64,000 nucleotides of DNA from an uncultured Collinsella sp. GTDB taxonomy: Bacteria; Actinomycetota; Coriobacteriia; Coriobacteriales; Coriobacteriaceae. The stretch lies in contig CABUHO010000012.1 of the NCBI GenBank assembly GCA_902491395.1, positions 3,579 through 67,578 on the forward strand, given 5' to 3'. The translations under genes and the position numbers were made by a program. Positions 1 through 8,634 of the stretch are shown one piece after another. Under the pieces are notes generated by a model. It was given only the letters and a program-made list of their open reading frames with translations. It was not told the origin of the DNA and did no database searches. Position 1 is the first letter of the stretch, and every line of letters starts with the position of its first letter.

Positions 1-1
1 A

Positions 2-121
2 CTTCTTGGTTTCAATTACAAAGCAGCAATCGGTGAGCCACTAACAGAGCTTTGCGCCAATAAGATCAAACAGTTTGGTAGTGGTTCCAAAACAAAAAGG
101 CCATCTCAGGGTAAACGATAA
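2..121 (+). CDS. C-terminal tail of an unidentified protein, cut by the window edge
   Basis: An open frame runs in from the left edge and stops at a TAA at 119-121, giving 39 residues. The tail ends in a basic stretch rich in Lys, Ser, Gly and Arg. The DNA is AT-rich compared with most of the window, like the accessory genes that follow. No family is recognisable from this short tail. It is called a gene only because the frame is uninterrupted and followed by about 150 bases of non-coding sequence, so confidence is modest. Confidence 0.4.
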   Translation, partial: LLGFNYKAAIGEPLTELCANKIKQFGSGSKTKRPSQGKR

Positions 122-199
122 GAATCAAATGATTTCTTTGAGGTCATAGCGAATGGAGCACTTCTCTTCCGGTTTTTTAATATGAGCAGGATATTGTCA

Positions 200-250
200 A
201 GAGACCAAATCGGGCCTGACTCCAATGAAATGGGGCCAGGCTCTTTCTTT
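200..250 (-). terminator. hairpin downstream of the transglutaminase-like gene
   Basis: Read on the minus strand, the five-base arms GCCTG and CAGGC lie about 25-50 bases after the stop of the secreted transglutaminase-like gene. Further imperfect pairing extends the stem around a loop of roughly eight bases. There is no good U-tract, so this could be a weak terminator or only a palindrome. Confidence 0.3.
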
Positions 251-273
251 AACTGATGTTGACAGTCTATATT

Positions 274-1548
274 TCACACTGGTATACCAATGCGGTCGGC
301 ATACTTCTCTGCCCATTCATCGGCCTTGTCATTTCGCACAAAGTAATTGTTGGATAGGTCGGTCGAGCGGTAGGCGTAGCCGTCCTTTTGGTAGTTTGCC
401 GTGTGGTCGGAGTGGGCGATTGCCATGAGCTCGTCGGTCAGCCCAAAGTACAGATGGCGCTGGTCCAGGTCTCCGTACCAGTTGTCGCTGGTGTCGTCCC
501 AGGTTAGGTCCATCTGGCACCATTTGCCGTCGATCTTTACGACGTTCCAGGTGTGGCCGTTGCCGGTGATGCGGCCGTTGGCGATGCCCGCGGCGTCAAG
601 GAGCTTGGAGTAGATGCGCTGGTAGCTCTCGCATGTGCCCTGGTGGCGCGTGAGGCCGCTTTCGGCCGAGCACCAGTTGAGGCTGTGGTCGTACTCCAGC
701 TGGTCGAGCGTCCAGTCGTGGAGCCACAGCGCCATGTCGTATTCCGAGCCGCTTGTCTCTTGCCTGCACAGGTCCACTGCGTTGTTAACGATCTGCGTGA
801 CGCTTGGGCGGGCGGCGTCGTTTACGGTCACCTCCGCCGTGGCGCGCAGGTAGTAGATCCCCTTGTCGTTTTGGGGGTCGTTTCTGTCGTTGTCCATAAA
901 GTAGAAGTGGATGCGGTACGTGCCCGACGCCGTGAAGCTAAAGGTGAAGTCGTGGCCCGCGGCGCCCAGGTCGTGGTAGCCGGACCATGCCTGGCGCGAC
1001 GGGTCGCAGACGCTCTCCTGGCTACCGCCGTCCCAATAGGTGGGCACGTCCATGCGCGCCTTGGCCTGGGACGAGCCGTTGGTCTGGGTTACGTGGAAGG
1101 TCGTCGCGGTGCCCGCGGGGGCGTCGTTCCACGAGACGGTGAAGGTGACGCCGTTTTGGGTTGCCGTGGCGGAGTGGGCGTAGCCGGTTGCTGCCGCGAC
1201 GGAGATGGCCTCGGGCGTGGGGCTGGTTTGGGCTTGCAGGGATGGGGTGGGGGTGCCGGGCGTGGCGGTGGTGTCGGGCGTGGCGGTGGTGTCGTTAGCG
1301 CTTTCCGTGTTGGCTGCGCTGGTGCCGGTGGATGTTGCGGTGCCGTCCTCTGCGGTATCCGCTGTCGCATTTGTATTGGCGCCGTCTTCGGCCTTGCCTG
1401 CGTCGCTGCTCGCGGCGTCGGCTTGCGCCTGCTGCTCGACGGTCTCCTGAGGCTGGATGGCTTCCGCGATGGCCGCCATGGGCAACGTCTCGCCGACCAT
1501 GGACGTGCACGCGATCGCGCAGAGCAGGTAGTAAAGGGGTCGTTTCAT
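274..1548 (-). CDS. secreted transglutaminase-like protein
   Basis: A 424-residue protein. The N-terminus is a signal peptide (Lys/Arg then a hydrophobic stretch, with AxA-like cleavage sites near residue 30). A long Ala/Thr/Ser/Pro-rich low-complexity linker follows (about residues 35-115), then a beta-rich region, then a transglutaminase-like core. The papain-like triad is visible as Cys306 (GTCES), His332 (GHTWN) and Asp347 (MDLTW). Bacterial members of this superfamily are usually secreted or surface-attached and act as peptidases or cross-linkers. The start at 1548 is chosen because a GAGAGG ribosome site sits just upstream and the signal peptide begins there; the frame stays open further upstream without a signal-like start. 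No sortase motif is seen at the C-terminus, so it is probably released or held non-covalently. The substrate is unknown. Confidence 0.75.
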   Translation of the reverse strand: MKRPLYYLLCAIACTSMVGETLPMAAIAEAIQPQETVEQQAQADAASSDAGKAEDGANTNATADTAEDGTATSTGTSAANTESANDTTATPDTTATPGTPTPSLQAQTSPTPEAISVAAATGYAHSATATQNGVTFTVSWNDAPAGTATTFHVTQTNGSSQAKARMDVPTYWDGGSQESVCDPSRQAWSGYHDLGAAGHDFTFSFTASGTYRIHFYFMDNDRNDPQNDKGIYYLRATAEVTVNDAARPSVTQIVNNAVDLCRQETSGSEYDMALWLHDWTLDQLEYDHSLNWCSAESGLTRHQGTCESYQRIYSKLLDAAGIANGRITGNGHTWNVVKIDGKWCQMDLTWDDTSDNWYGDLDQRHLYFGLTDELMAIAHSDHTANYQKDGYAYRSTDLSNNYFVRNDKADEWAEKYADRIGIPV

Positions 1549-1774
1549 AGCGGAGCCTCTCGGTGAGCAGCCAATAGGGTCCGAAGGCAGCTCCAGGCCA
1601 GCACTCCGCACATATTTTGTTGGGGCATATTTTACGGGAACCCCAGTCAACATCAGCGAACTTTCTGGGGAATGTTGGGGAGGGGAGGGATGGTGGACTG
1701 GTGGGCTGGCGCCATAGGAGACGGCGCCGGCGACTAATACGGTTAGTCGGCGACCGAGAAGAAGGAGGTGATAC

Positions 1775-2219
1775 ATGGCGATAAAGATAAGGGTGAAGCT
1801 GGTCCATCGGCTTCGCGAAGCGGGGATGTCCCAAAACGAGATCGCGAGGCCCCAGGGGATGTCCGGACACAGCGTCGGCGACGTCGTCGCGGGCGCCAGG
1901 GTGCTCGGAATCGAGGGGGCGGGCGCCGAGCTAAAGCTCGTGCAGAAGCTGGTCGCCTTGACCGTGCTGGTGCTGGACGAGTGACTGCCGGATGAGCCCG
2001 ATGCGGGGTTCAACAGCATGATACCGGAGCTATGGAGGTACGGTACGGCATCGGCTCCACGATCTTCTGCACGCAATACCGCAAGAAGGACTGGCTCGCC
2101 AGGCTCGGCGCTGACGTGCGCGCCGACGCCATCATGGACAGGATAGTCCACAATACCGTATGGGTCGCAAGGGCGACTTCAACATGAGGGAAAAGCTAGG
2201 AGGAAGGACTGCCTCGTAG
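1775..2219 (+). pseudogene. remnant of an IS21-family element (istA 5' end joined to istB 3' half)
   Basis: The frame from 1775 begins like the IstA N-terminal HTH (HRLREAGMSQNEIA, then GMSxHSVGDVV). It passes directly into IstB ATPase sequence around the Walker B region (LVLDE) and then hits a TGA at 1982-1984 where IstB normally has Trp. The same frame continues as LPDEPDAGFNSM, shifts near 2030 to a frame reading RYGIGSTIFCTQYRKKDW and DAIMDRIVHNTVWV, and shifts again near 2165 to GDFNMREKL before a stop at 2217-2219. A large internal deletion, one nonsense mutation and two frameshifts make it non-functional. The IS ends were not identified. IS21 IstA/IstB are the transposase and helper ATPase. 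Confidence 0.7.
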
Positions 2220-2513
2220 GCCGACTTACCGGGGGCGGTGCCGGTCGGCAATATAAGCGGCGCTGATTCGCAATAATCACTGGTGCTCAGAGGAGCAAAT
2301 ACTCACCCTTAGAAGCCCCCCTCTATCCCTTCCTTCTGCCTTCTTCATGAACTCCGGGATGTTGGCATGGATGATGCCGATAAAACTTCCGGGCATCCGT
2401 CATTCAGCAACTGTCTCTTCTGAAGACTAAGGTCAGATGTTGTAGTGACCAAGATTGAAAAATGCCTCGGGCGCTTTAACGTGCTCGATTTTGGCGAGGA
2501 ATCCACCACGAGT
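2220..2513. other. intergenic stretch with no supported gene
   Basis: About 290 bases between the IS21 remnant and the 3' end of the helicase gene. A 39-codon minus-strand frame (2277-2396) has no ribosome binding site and an in-frame stop two codons upstream, so it is more likely a gene fragment than a gene. No promoter or repeat was recognised. Confidence 0.5.
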
Positions 2514-5054
2514 CTACCCTTGTTCCTTAGCTATGAATGTTTCAACTCTGGTACCAAGAATCTGCTCGGGGCGAAGGTTGTGCTGGTTGATTAGCGTCTC
2601 ACATTGCGCCAATCGACTTCTCTCATTAAGCGTTCCGCAGCTTAGAATCGCAATCAATTGACCGATTGATTTTACAAGCTCGTTAAGCTTATTAAGTGTA
2701 AGCACTAATGCTGATTCTGCACTTGCATTCTTGTATGCCAAATTATTTGGATGAACAGATATTGCATAGCATTCCATTTTTGGATATCGAGCCCGTAACC
2801 ACTCTTTTGCGACCTGAAGCTGTCCATGCTCTTGTTTCGTGAGCGGATTATCCGGAAGTTTTTCGTTTTTTGCTTCAAAGGCAAAAGCAATAGGCTCTTC
2901 TTCAAAAACCCAGACAACATCGGGCCCGTCACCGTTATTGTCGTAACGTTTCGAGCTGGCACCGAGGTATTTCCCCAGCAACTCAAGTTTTGATTCGAAT
3001 TCTTTTGAATGGCATTGCTCCGATAAGGATTTCAGGTCTGTGTCGAATTTCGTCGACACATCGCTACTCTTTCGTGTTTGGTACGAAATAAATTCAGCAA
3101 TCTTTTTTGCTTGCAAGCTAGCATCAGAGTCTGAGCTGGAGAATATGGGCTTAGCAAGTGAACGGTTGAGCCCGCTTGCGCGAGTTTGTAGCTTTCTGGA
3201 AGTCTCTACATCGTCATCCGAATAGGCGATTTGAGCTGCCAGGCGGAGAACAAGCCCCTTTATTGAATTGTCTATATTTTCACCATTCGTAAATTGTTTT
3301 AGGAGTTCGACAGCTCGTCCACTCCTACCTTTGCGCCATTCGTTTAGCGCTTTTCTTTCACATAGAGCAAAATCTTCGAGCATGCTGTCATCAATAGAAT
3401 CAAAATCGTTGACCTTGTCTGCTACATAGGCGGACAAATAGGATGCAAAATCGGGGTCGTCATTGACTCCCTGATCGATAACCTCAACGAAGTCTTTTGC
3501 TGACTTTACTTCGTTCATAATGCCTTGCCCGCATTCGATTTGGGCTCTTGTTGTAGGGGTCAAGAACACAGCATGGCGGTTGTCTTTAATCCACTCGCAT
3601 AGATCGGATCCTGTTAATGCGACGACGCAGTAGTCACCTGAGCCCCTCGTGCCTCTACCTATTGCCTGTTCAATGTTTTGAGCAATTGATCGGGCATAGA
3701 CTTTGCTATGAGCTAGGATTTTCGACATCAGTTTATGATGATCAGACATCCCTTTGGGGATGCCCGAAACGACAAGTAGGCGGCATGCATCGCCCGGCAG
3801 ATCGATGCCGTTATATCGATTTGCAAATACAATTGGCACGTCAAGCTTGTTTTCCCTTAGATCGCTTACCGCCTGAGCAACATCGCTTCCTTTTACACTT
3901 ACGATTCCCAATTGCTCCCATTGCTTCGCGCCTGCAAAACTCGGCTCGAGGACTACAACACCTTTTTTGTCTTTAGCGAGAGCGATCATTTTTTCGACGA
4001 GCGCGACTCGTAGCTGCTCCTTTGTCCCAACTTCTAGAATCATCCTGCGCCCTACTCCGGCAAGGGTTTTGGGAGAGATAATATTAATCTCATCTTTCTT
4101 GCACCCGAAAGATCTCACGATCGCACTCTCATCAGCGAATGTCGCAGACATGTACACCCTTCTAGGCGATTCTTCGAATGTCGGAAACTTCTCTACAAGG
4201 GGAAGAATTGGGGTAATTGAGAATCTGACGCGACTCAGCGTTGCAAGACAGTACTTGAGATCGTCTTTGATGAGATCCCAGCCGAAGTTTATAGAGTTTG
4301 CCGTAGGCGTGTCTTCTTCATTTGACGCTGCGAAATCAGAAATGATTCGGGCGACCTTCTGTCGATGCTTATCCCACGCCCAGAATGGGACTTCTAGCAC
4401 CTCTTCGCCAGCCGTGCGAGTCCCAGAAACGAAATCGTCGAAAGTTGACACCCTATCGATATCATCAAAGCTTGAACGAAAGAGCGTCGTAACTTCTTGA
4501 TATAAGCTAGGCGAATCCGATGCATTTATCTCCACCGTGAATGCGCTTCGAACCGAGTCAAAAGATGAGTGCGCATCATCTATGACGATTACTGAAACTT
4601 CCTCCGCTTCGGGTTCTCCCTCCAAGCCAAAGGAAGACTTGCCGTTAAAGAGGGCTTGATAATGGGCAACGAGAATCGTTGAGCCATTTCTGAAATCTGC
4701 GGTAAGAGATTTTCTTCCTTTATATTCGGAAGCGGGTATTCCAAGTGTCCTCGCCTGTTCGCACACTTGATGAACAAGCTGTTTGTTGTCAACAAGATAC
4801 AATGCCCCACGTTTTAGCTCTCGTGCACTGGAGAGGGCAATCAGCAGTCCTATAAGGGTTTTGCCACCTCCCGTGTTTAGCTTGATTACAGTGTCTTTCT
4901 TATTTCTGTTACTAAACCATGCATCAAGTACCTCGGCCTGGCTGCTATGTAAATCATCAAAGGATTGGGGTTTCGGCAACCTGTCGAAAATCTCATCAGG
5001 CTTGATTCGCAGCGTGGGGTTCTGCGATGCTGCCATCTTTTTAAAATCAACCAT
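2514..5054 (-). CDS. superfamily 2 helicase with C-terminal PD-(D/E)XK-like nuclease domain
   Basis: An 846-residue protein. The SF2 core has a Walker A-type motif NTGGGKT at residues 60-66, DDAH at 159-162 (a DEAD/DEAH variant), SAT at 303-305 and QAIGRGTR (motif VI) at 463-470. The C-terminal 150 residues contain PD at 711-712 followed by EAK at 727-729, the spacing of a PD-(D/E)XK nuclease fold. This suggests an ATP-driven DNA translocase joined to a nuclease, a common plan in restriction and phage-defence proteins. The start at 5054 has AGGA seven bases upstream. It lies on the same strand as the protease/ATPase pair, separated by 171 bases that include a hairpin, so it may have its own promoter. 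It could belong to the same defence island or be an independent system. The helicase call is firm; the nuclease call is a motif-based inference. Confidence 0.75.
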   Translation of the reverse strand: MVDFKKMAASQNPTLRIKPDEIFDRLPKPQSFDDLHSSQAEVLDAWFSNRNKKDTVIKLNTGGGKTLIGLLIALSSARELKRGALYLVDNKQLVHQVCEQARTLGIPASEYKGRKSLTADFRNGSTILVAHYQALFNGKSSFGLEGEPEAEEVSVIVIDDAHSSFDSVRSAFTVEINASDSPSLYQEVTTLFRSSFDDIDRVSTFDDFVSGTRTAGEEVLEVPFWAWDKHRQKVARIISDFAASNEEDTPTANSINFGWDLIKDDLKYCLATLSRVRFSITPILPLVEKFPTFEESPRRVYMSATFADESAIVRSFGCKKDEINIISPKTLAGVGRRMILEVGTKEQLRVALVEKMIALAKDKKGVVVLEPSFAGAKQWEQLGIVSVKGSDVAQAVSDLRENKLDVPIVFANRYNGIDLPGDACRLLVVSGIPKGMSDHHKLMSKILAHSKVYARSIAQNIEQAIGRGTRGSGDYCVVALTGSDLCEWIKDNRHAVFLTPTTRAQIECGQGIMNEVKSAKDFVEVIDQGVNDDPDFASYLSAYVADKVNDFDSIDDSMLEDFALCERKALNEWRKGRSGRAVELLKQFTNGENIDNSIKGLVLRLAAQIAYSDDDVETSRKLQTRASGLNRSLAKPIFSSSDSDASLQAKKIAEFISYQTRKSSDVSTKFDTDLKSLSEQCHSKEFESKLELLGKYLGASSKRYDNNGDGPDVVWVFEEEPIAFAFEAKNEKLPDNPLTKQEHGQLQVAKEWLRARYPKMECYAISVHPNNLAYKNASAESALVLTLNKLNELVKSIGQLIAILSCGTLNERSRLAQCETLINQHNLRPEQILGTRVETFIAKEQG

Positions 5055-5164
5055 CTAATAGTCCTTAGCTATGCTGTTCGACGTTGCAAACTAGATGTTA
5101 CCTGCTTTTACCATTGCCGTCCTCTTGGGACGCCGCACGTTACCAATGGTAAGGATGCTCGTAA

Positions 5165-5196
5165 GAGGGTACTGGGGCGACAACCCCGATGCCCTC
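5165..5196 (-). terminator. hairpin between protease and helicase genes
   Basis: A two-part stem, GAGGG...CCCTC outside and GGGG...CCCC inside around a six-base loop, lies about 30 bases after the protease stop on the minus strand. The U-tract is poor. It would reduce, not necessarily abolish, read-through from the ATPase/protease operon into the helicase gene. Confidence 0.4.
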
Positions 5197-5225
5197 CTGA
5201 TGCATAGTGTTGCTGTAGTCAGTGG

Positions 5226-7466
5226 TTACTCAAACTCCACCTCAACCTGGCTGTGCTCGTAAATTTTGAGCTCGTTGTCAATTTCGACTCGTTCGACTAT
5301 CCAGCCAATGGCGGAACACTGTCGCATGAATGTATCAAATCGGTTTTCGCCTTTTAGATTGTGGATGGTGACCACTACGCCAAAACGTTGCGGATCATGA
5401 GAACCTTTTTGATATCTCGACGACTTGCGAATCATCATGCCCCACATTGGGTTGGCATACACTTTTTTGGGCTTGCTGCGGCTGGTTAGCGGTTCCGATA
5501 TATGCTTGACATTGTCCCATTTGCGCAGCTTTTTTCGAGCCTTCTCCTCATCGGTTGTGCAGTCTTCCTCGCCTTGGTTGTTGGGCTGCAGCGACTTGAT
5601 GCGCCCGCCGTTTCCGATTCGCCCAAAATGTAAGTCGAGCTCGGTATCCGCATAGTCGACTCCTTGGTTTCTGTTGCATTTGGGGAAGTAACACAGGGTC
5701 GCTCTCGCTACAGACGGGTAAGCTGTACCCGAAATAGGGATAGGAAAGTTGAAGTTGTAATTCTCGCGTTCAGTCGCCACGCCGCTGAGCATGAATCTAA
5801 TTTCATCGTTACTGGTTTCGAGTATTTTTTCAATTTGGACAGGAACGATGCCGTAGCCGAGTCGATTCATATCTTCAGGGTTTGTCCACGCACATGCTGC
5901 ATCGATTAGCAGGGCCTTGGCAAGTTCACAGCTTAGGTGCATTTTATAAATGAGGTAGGCAGCTTTCCTTGCAATTAGCGGAGCTGCAAAAGAGGTGCCG
6001 ACAGCCGGATAGGCCCCGGTTCCGCAGCAGGCGGTGATAGGGTCGTTGCTTTCCCCTCCGTAGTAGGCAAGATCCGGTTTGTGGTGAAAACTCAAGACTG
6101 GTCCTCTTCTTGTGTAGGACGCCGGCTCGTTGTTTCTATTGACGGCGTTGACAACGAGGGCATTAATGGAGTCCGCTGGGGAGCCAAGATACGTGGGCTT
6201 TCCGTTTTCCTGGTTGGTGCCGGCAACAACGAAGAGGACATCGTATTTCTGCTGCAGTTTGTCTAGCAGGGCCGCTTCGGGGGAAATGGAGTTTCGAGAT
6301 ACCTCCTCCATTGATCCTAAGGAGATGTTCCAAACTTTGATGTCTTGGTTCTCGGCAACGATGCGCTCAATGTGTTTCATTACCGCGAACGAACTGAATT
6401 TACCTGCGGTTGCAACTCCAAAATGTCGAACTTGAAAGTGGCCACAATGGTCATCCAGCGATGGATTTTGGGCTTGAACGTCAACAATCAATGAGCTAAC
6501 GCATGTGCCATGTCGATAGTCGCTCGAAGTGGGATGTATGTCTTTGGGTAAGCAGCTTATGTAGTCGACCCAATTGCTGAAGTACGGTGGGTATTTCTCC
6601 TCAAATGGAGTGTCGATTACGCCGATGATGGGCTCATCGGTGGGATATTCGGGGAGGCTGCTGATGGCAGGGGAGGCCGAGCCTCCGTCATTCATGGGAG
6701 TGTAGGAAGACAGATCGATGACCGACATAGCTACAAGGTAAGGGGCGCGCTCGAGCAGCGTTCGATATTCTGTTTCGGTTAACAGAACGCTGTTTTCCAA
6801 GAGGTTTGCAGGGGATACGTCAATGTGAAGCTCCTCAAATAGATCCTGCGGGTCCCTCTCCGTTTCAAATAGCGTAACGATTGCGTTTTCGTCGGTAGCC
6901 GCCGGCGGCTTGTCTATTCTAAATTCATTGACGTAGTAGGAATCGCGTATGAGTTGCGCAAAGCCCGAACGGGTGAGTGTGTGTGAAATGGCCGGATTCC
7001 ATTTTTGCTTGAGCTTATCATTTTTAACCAGATCGACCATCTTATCTGCGTTCATCAATCCATCAAAATGATCGACTACGATTCGCTCGCACTCACGCAG
7101 CTTGCTAATAGTTGATCGGATGGTCGACTCGGGAACGTAATGAGTCATCAGGTGCCTTGGGTGGTTCCCGTTAAAATCGAGATAGCGGGCGCCGCGGATA
7201 GACAATTCTGGTTCGCTGTCTTTTCCGCCGTTCAGCATCTCTCTTATTCGATTGCTCTTGGCGACAATTTGACGGTATTCAACGGAGACCAAGATGTCTT
7301 CGATTATGGCGTCTTTGGGCCATTTGCTCAGAACGGTTTCGAGGCTCTTGCGAATGTGCGAAATCTTCTCTGCAGTGACCGTTCCTTTAGCGGGAAGCGT
7401 TGCGGGGCCCGGTCGCGAGCCTCTTGCTGTTTGAAAATCGCCAGTGAGCCTGATTAAGCTGTTCAT
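5226..7466 (-). CDS. subtilisin-like (S8) serine protease, IetS-like defence protein
   Basis: A 746-residue protein with no signal peptide, so a cytoplasmic subtilase. The catalytic triad is visible: Asp285 in GVIDTPF, His319 in HGTCVSS and Ser492 in GTSFAAP, with the oxyanion Asn418 in AGTNQ. About 280 residues precede the protease core, and about 200 follow it as a probable beta-rich domain. Large intracellular subtilases directly downstream of an AAA+ ATPase match the IetAS phage-defence pair, also first described as a plasmid incompatibility/toxin locus. The ATG at 7464-7466 lies only three bases after the stop of the ATPase gene, so translation is probably coupled. The N-terminal part could sense or bind the ATPase. 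Protease identity is secure; the IetS assignment rests on architecture and partner. Confidence 0.82.
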   Translation of the reverse strand: MNSLIRLTGDFQTARGSRPGPATLPAKGTVTAEKISHIRKSLETVLSKWPKDAIIEDILVSVEYRQIVAKSNRIREMLNGGKDSEPELSIRGARYLDFNGNHPRHLMTHYVPESTIRSTISKLRECERIVVDHFDGLMNADKMVDLVKNDKLKQKWNPAISHTLTRSGFAQLIRDSYYVNEFRIDKPPAATDENAIVTLFETERDPQDLFEELHIDVSPANLLENSVLLTETEYRTLLERAPYLVAMSVIDLSSYTPMNDGGSASPAISSLPEYPTDEPIIGVIDTPFEEKYPPYFSNWVDYISCLPKDIHPTSSDYRHGTCVSSLIVDVQAQNPSLDDHCGHFQVRHFGVATAGKFSSFAVMKHIERIVAENQDIKVWNISLGSMEEVSRNSISPEAALLDKLQQKYDVLFVVAGTNQENGKPTYLGSPADSINALVVNAVNRNNEPASYTRRGPVLSFHHKPDLAYYGGESNDPITACCGTGAYPAVGTSFAAPLIARKAAYLIYKMHLSCELAKALLIDAACAWTNPEDMNRLGYGIVPVQIEKILETSNDEIRFMLSGVATERENYNFNFPIPISGTAYPSVARATLCYFPKCNRNQGVDYADTELDLHFGRIGNGGRIKSLQPNNQGEEDCTTDEEKARKKLRKWDNVKHISEPLTSRSKPKKVYANPMWGMMIRKSSRYQKGSHDPQRFGVVVTIHNLKGENRFDTFMRQCSAIGWIVERVEIDNELKIYEHSQVEVEFE

Positions 7467-7469
7467 GAG

Positions 7470-8501
7470 CTACTCCTTTAGGGTTCGCGCAATGGTGCTT
7501 CGTGAAATGCCTGTCAAAACTTCCATTTCTCTTAAAGTGAAACCTTGAGTTTTAAGCAGCTCGAGTGAATCAGGCTCATATCCATGTAAACGCTGATATA
7601 GCTTGCGGAGATAGTCGTTTGGATTAAGAGGATCACTAAACGCGACGGAGGTCTTAATGAGGTTTTTGAGTGTGCCGGGCCAGGGCAGATCCGGGCAACT
7701 CTGCAGCACCTTTTTTAGGGTCCGAGAGTCGTTTTTGATTGTCTGATTGTTTTTGGTCAGATTCTTTGCGATTGATTCGCCGATATCAACGAGATCGTCA
7801 TGGGTGTATCTATTAAAGTCAATCTGTACATCGAAGCGCCTGGCGAGTGCCGGGTCTAGTTTGTCGTAAAGGTTCGTTGTTGCGATTATGGCGGATCGCG
7901 TGTTCAGCTTGTCGAACTCTTTTAGGAGTGCACTTGTGGCTCGCCCCATCTCACGGACGTCGTTTTGGTTAATCCTGTCTAGGGCTATAGCATCGATTTC
8001 ATCGAACAGGACAATGGCGCCGTCGCCGATATCGTGGATTTCTTGGAAGACCTTCGCGATATTCTTGGCCGTCTCTCCGAGTTTGCTATCGATGATTTGA
8101 TTGAAATCAACGGCATATAACTGGTAGCCAAGTATTCTGGCTATCTGTTTTGTAGCTTCGGTTTTGCCGGTTCCCGATGCGCCGTAAAAGAGGACAGTGT
8201 TGATGTCCACATCTTTAGATAGAGCATTGAGCAGCCCTTGGATATCGTTAGCGATGGCCTGGGGAAGGGGTAGCGAGGTGTTGTTGCTGATTACCTTTTC
8301 CAGGAAGTCGTATTTCTGCTCAGTGACTTCTTGCGGTACAAATGTGCGCGTTCTGGCAATGAGGGCCATGATGTAACTTGCAAGCTCGGACTGTCCAGAC
8401 GTCTCAAAATCTTTCGCGATAATAGTGGCTGCGTTGTTGAAGGCGAGATCGTCGTGTTCCGAATGCGCTCGGATTAAGTCGATGATGTCTGATCTCTTCA
8501 T
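7470..8501 (-). CDS. AAA+ ATPase with C-terminal HTH, IetA-like defence protein
   Basis: A 343-residue AAA+ ATPase. Walker A is GASGTGKT (107-114), Walker B is IVLFDEID (163-170), sensor 1 is ATTN (207-210) and arginine-finger residues are at 221-222. The first 100 residues are a helical adaptor. The last 40 residues read as a resolvase-type helix-turn-helix (FTLREMEVLTGISRSTIARTL). The start at 8501 is chosen over an upstream ATG because a GGAGAGGAG site precedes it. It is the first gene of a two-gene operon with the S8 protease. In IetAS systems the ATPase is thought to control or feed the protease. The C-terminal HTH, together with repeats in the promoter, hints at autoregulation. Confidence 0.82.
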   Translation of the reverse strand: MKRSDIIDLIRAHSEHDDLAFNNAATIIAKDFETSGQSELASYIMALIARTRTFVPQEVTEQKYDFLEKVISNNTSLPLPQAIANDIQGLLNALSKDVDINTVLFYGASGTGKTEATKQIARILGYQLYAVDFNQIIDSKLGETAKNIAKVFQEIHDIGDGAIVLFDEIDAIALDRINQNDVREMGRATSALLKEFDKLNTRSAIIATTNLYDKLDPALARRFDVQIDFNRYTHDDLVDIGESIAKNLTKNNQTIKNDSRTLKKVLQSCPDLPWPGTLKNLIKTSVAFSDPLNPNDYLRKLYQRLHGYEPDSLELLKTQGFTLREMEVLTGISRSTIARTLKE

Positions 8502-8523
8502 GTGCGCTCCTCTCCTCGCTGTT

Positions 8524-8552
8524 ATTATATGAGACAGCATGAGACAAAGCAA
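8524..8552 (-). promoter_or_regulatory. sigma-70-type promoter with tandem ATGAGACA repeats for the ATPase/protease operon
   Basis: On the minus strand TTGCTT (-35, 8547-8552) and TATAAT (-10, 8524-8529) are separated by exactly 17 bases, just upstream of the ATPase start at 8501. The spacer contains two direct copies of ATGAGACA (plus-strand 8529-8536 and 8539-8546) ten bases apart, one helical turn. A protein bound there would cover the promoter; the HTH of the encoded ATPase is one candidate. The promoter match is strong, the operator role is inferred. Confidence 0.6.
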
Positions 8553-8634
8553 GAATTATTTGGACAGTGAAGCAATGAAGTATGTTATGATTGGGCTGTC
8601 AAGATTCAAACTGTTATAGATTGGAGGTGAGATT

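Noticed and set aside
553..1566. 337-residue plus-strand frame
   Set aside because: It is antisense to the transglutaminase-like gene, shows Gly/Val/Arg repeats typical of a GC-rich shadow frame, and has no ribosome site.
2277..2396. 39-residue minus-strand ORF
   Set aside because: It has no ribosome site and an in-frame stop two codons upstream of its ATG, so it may be a fragment of an old gene but is not supported.
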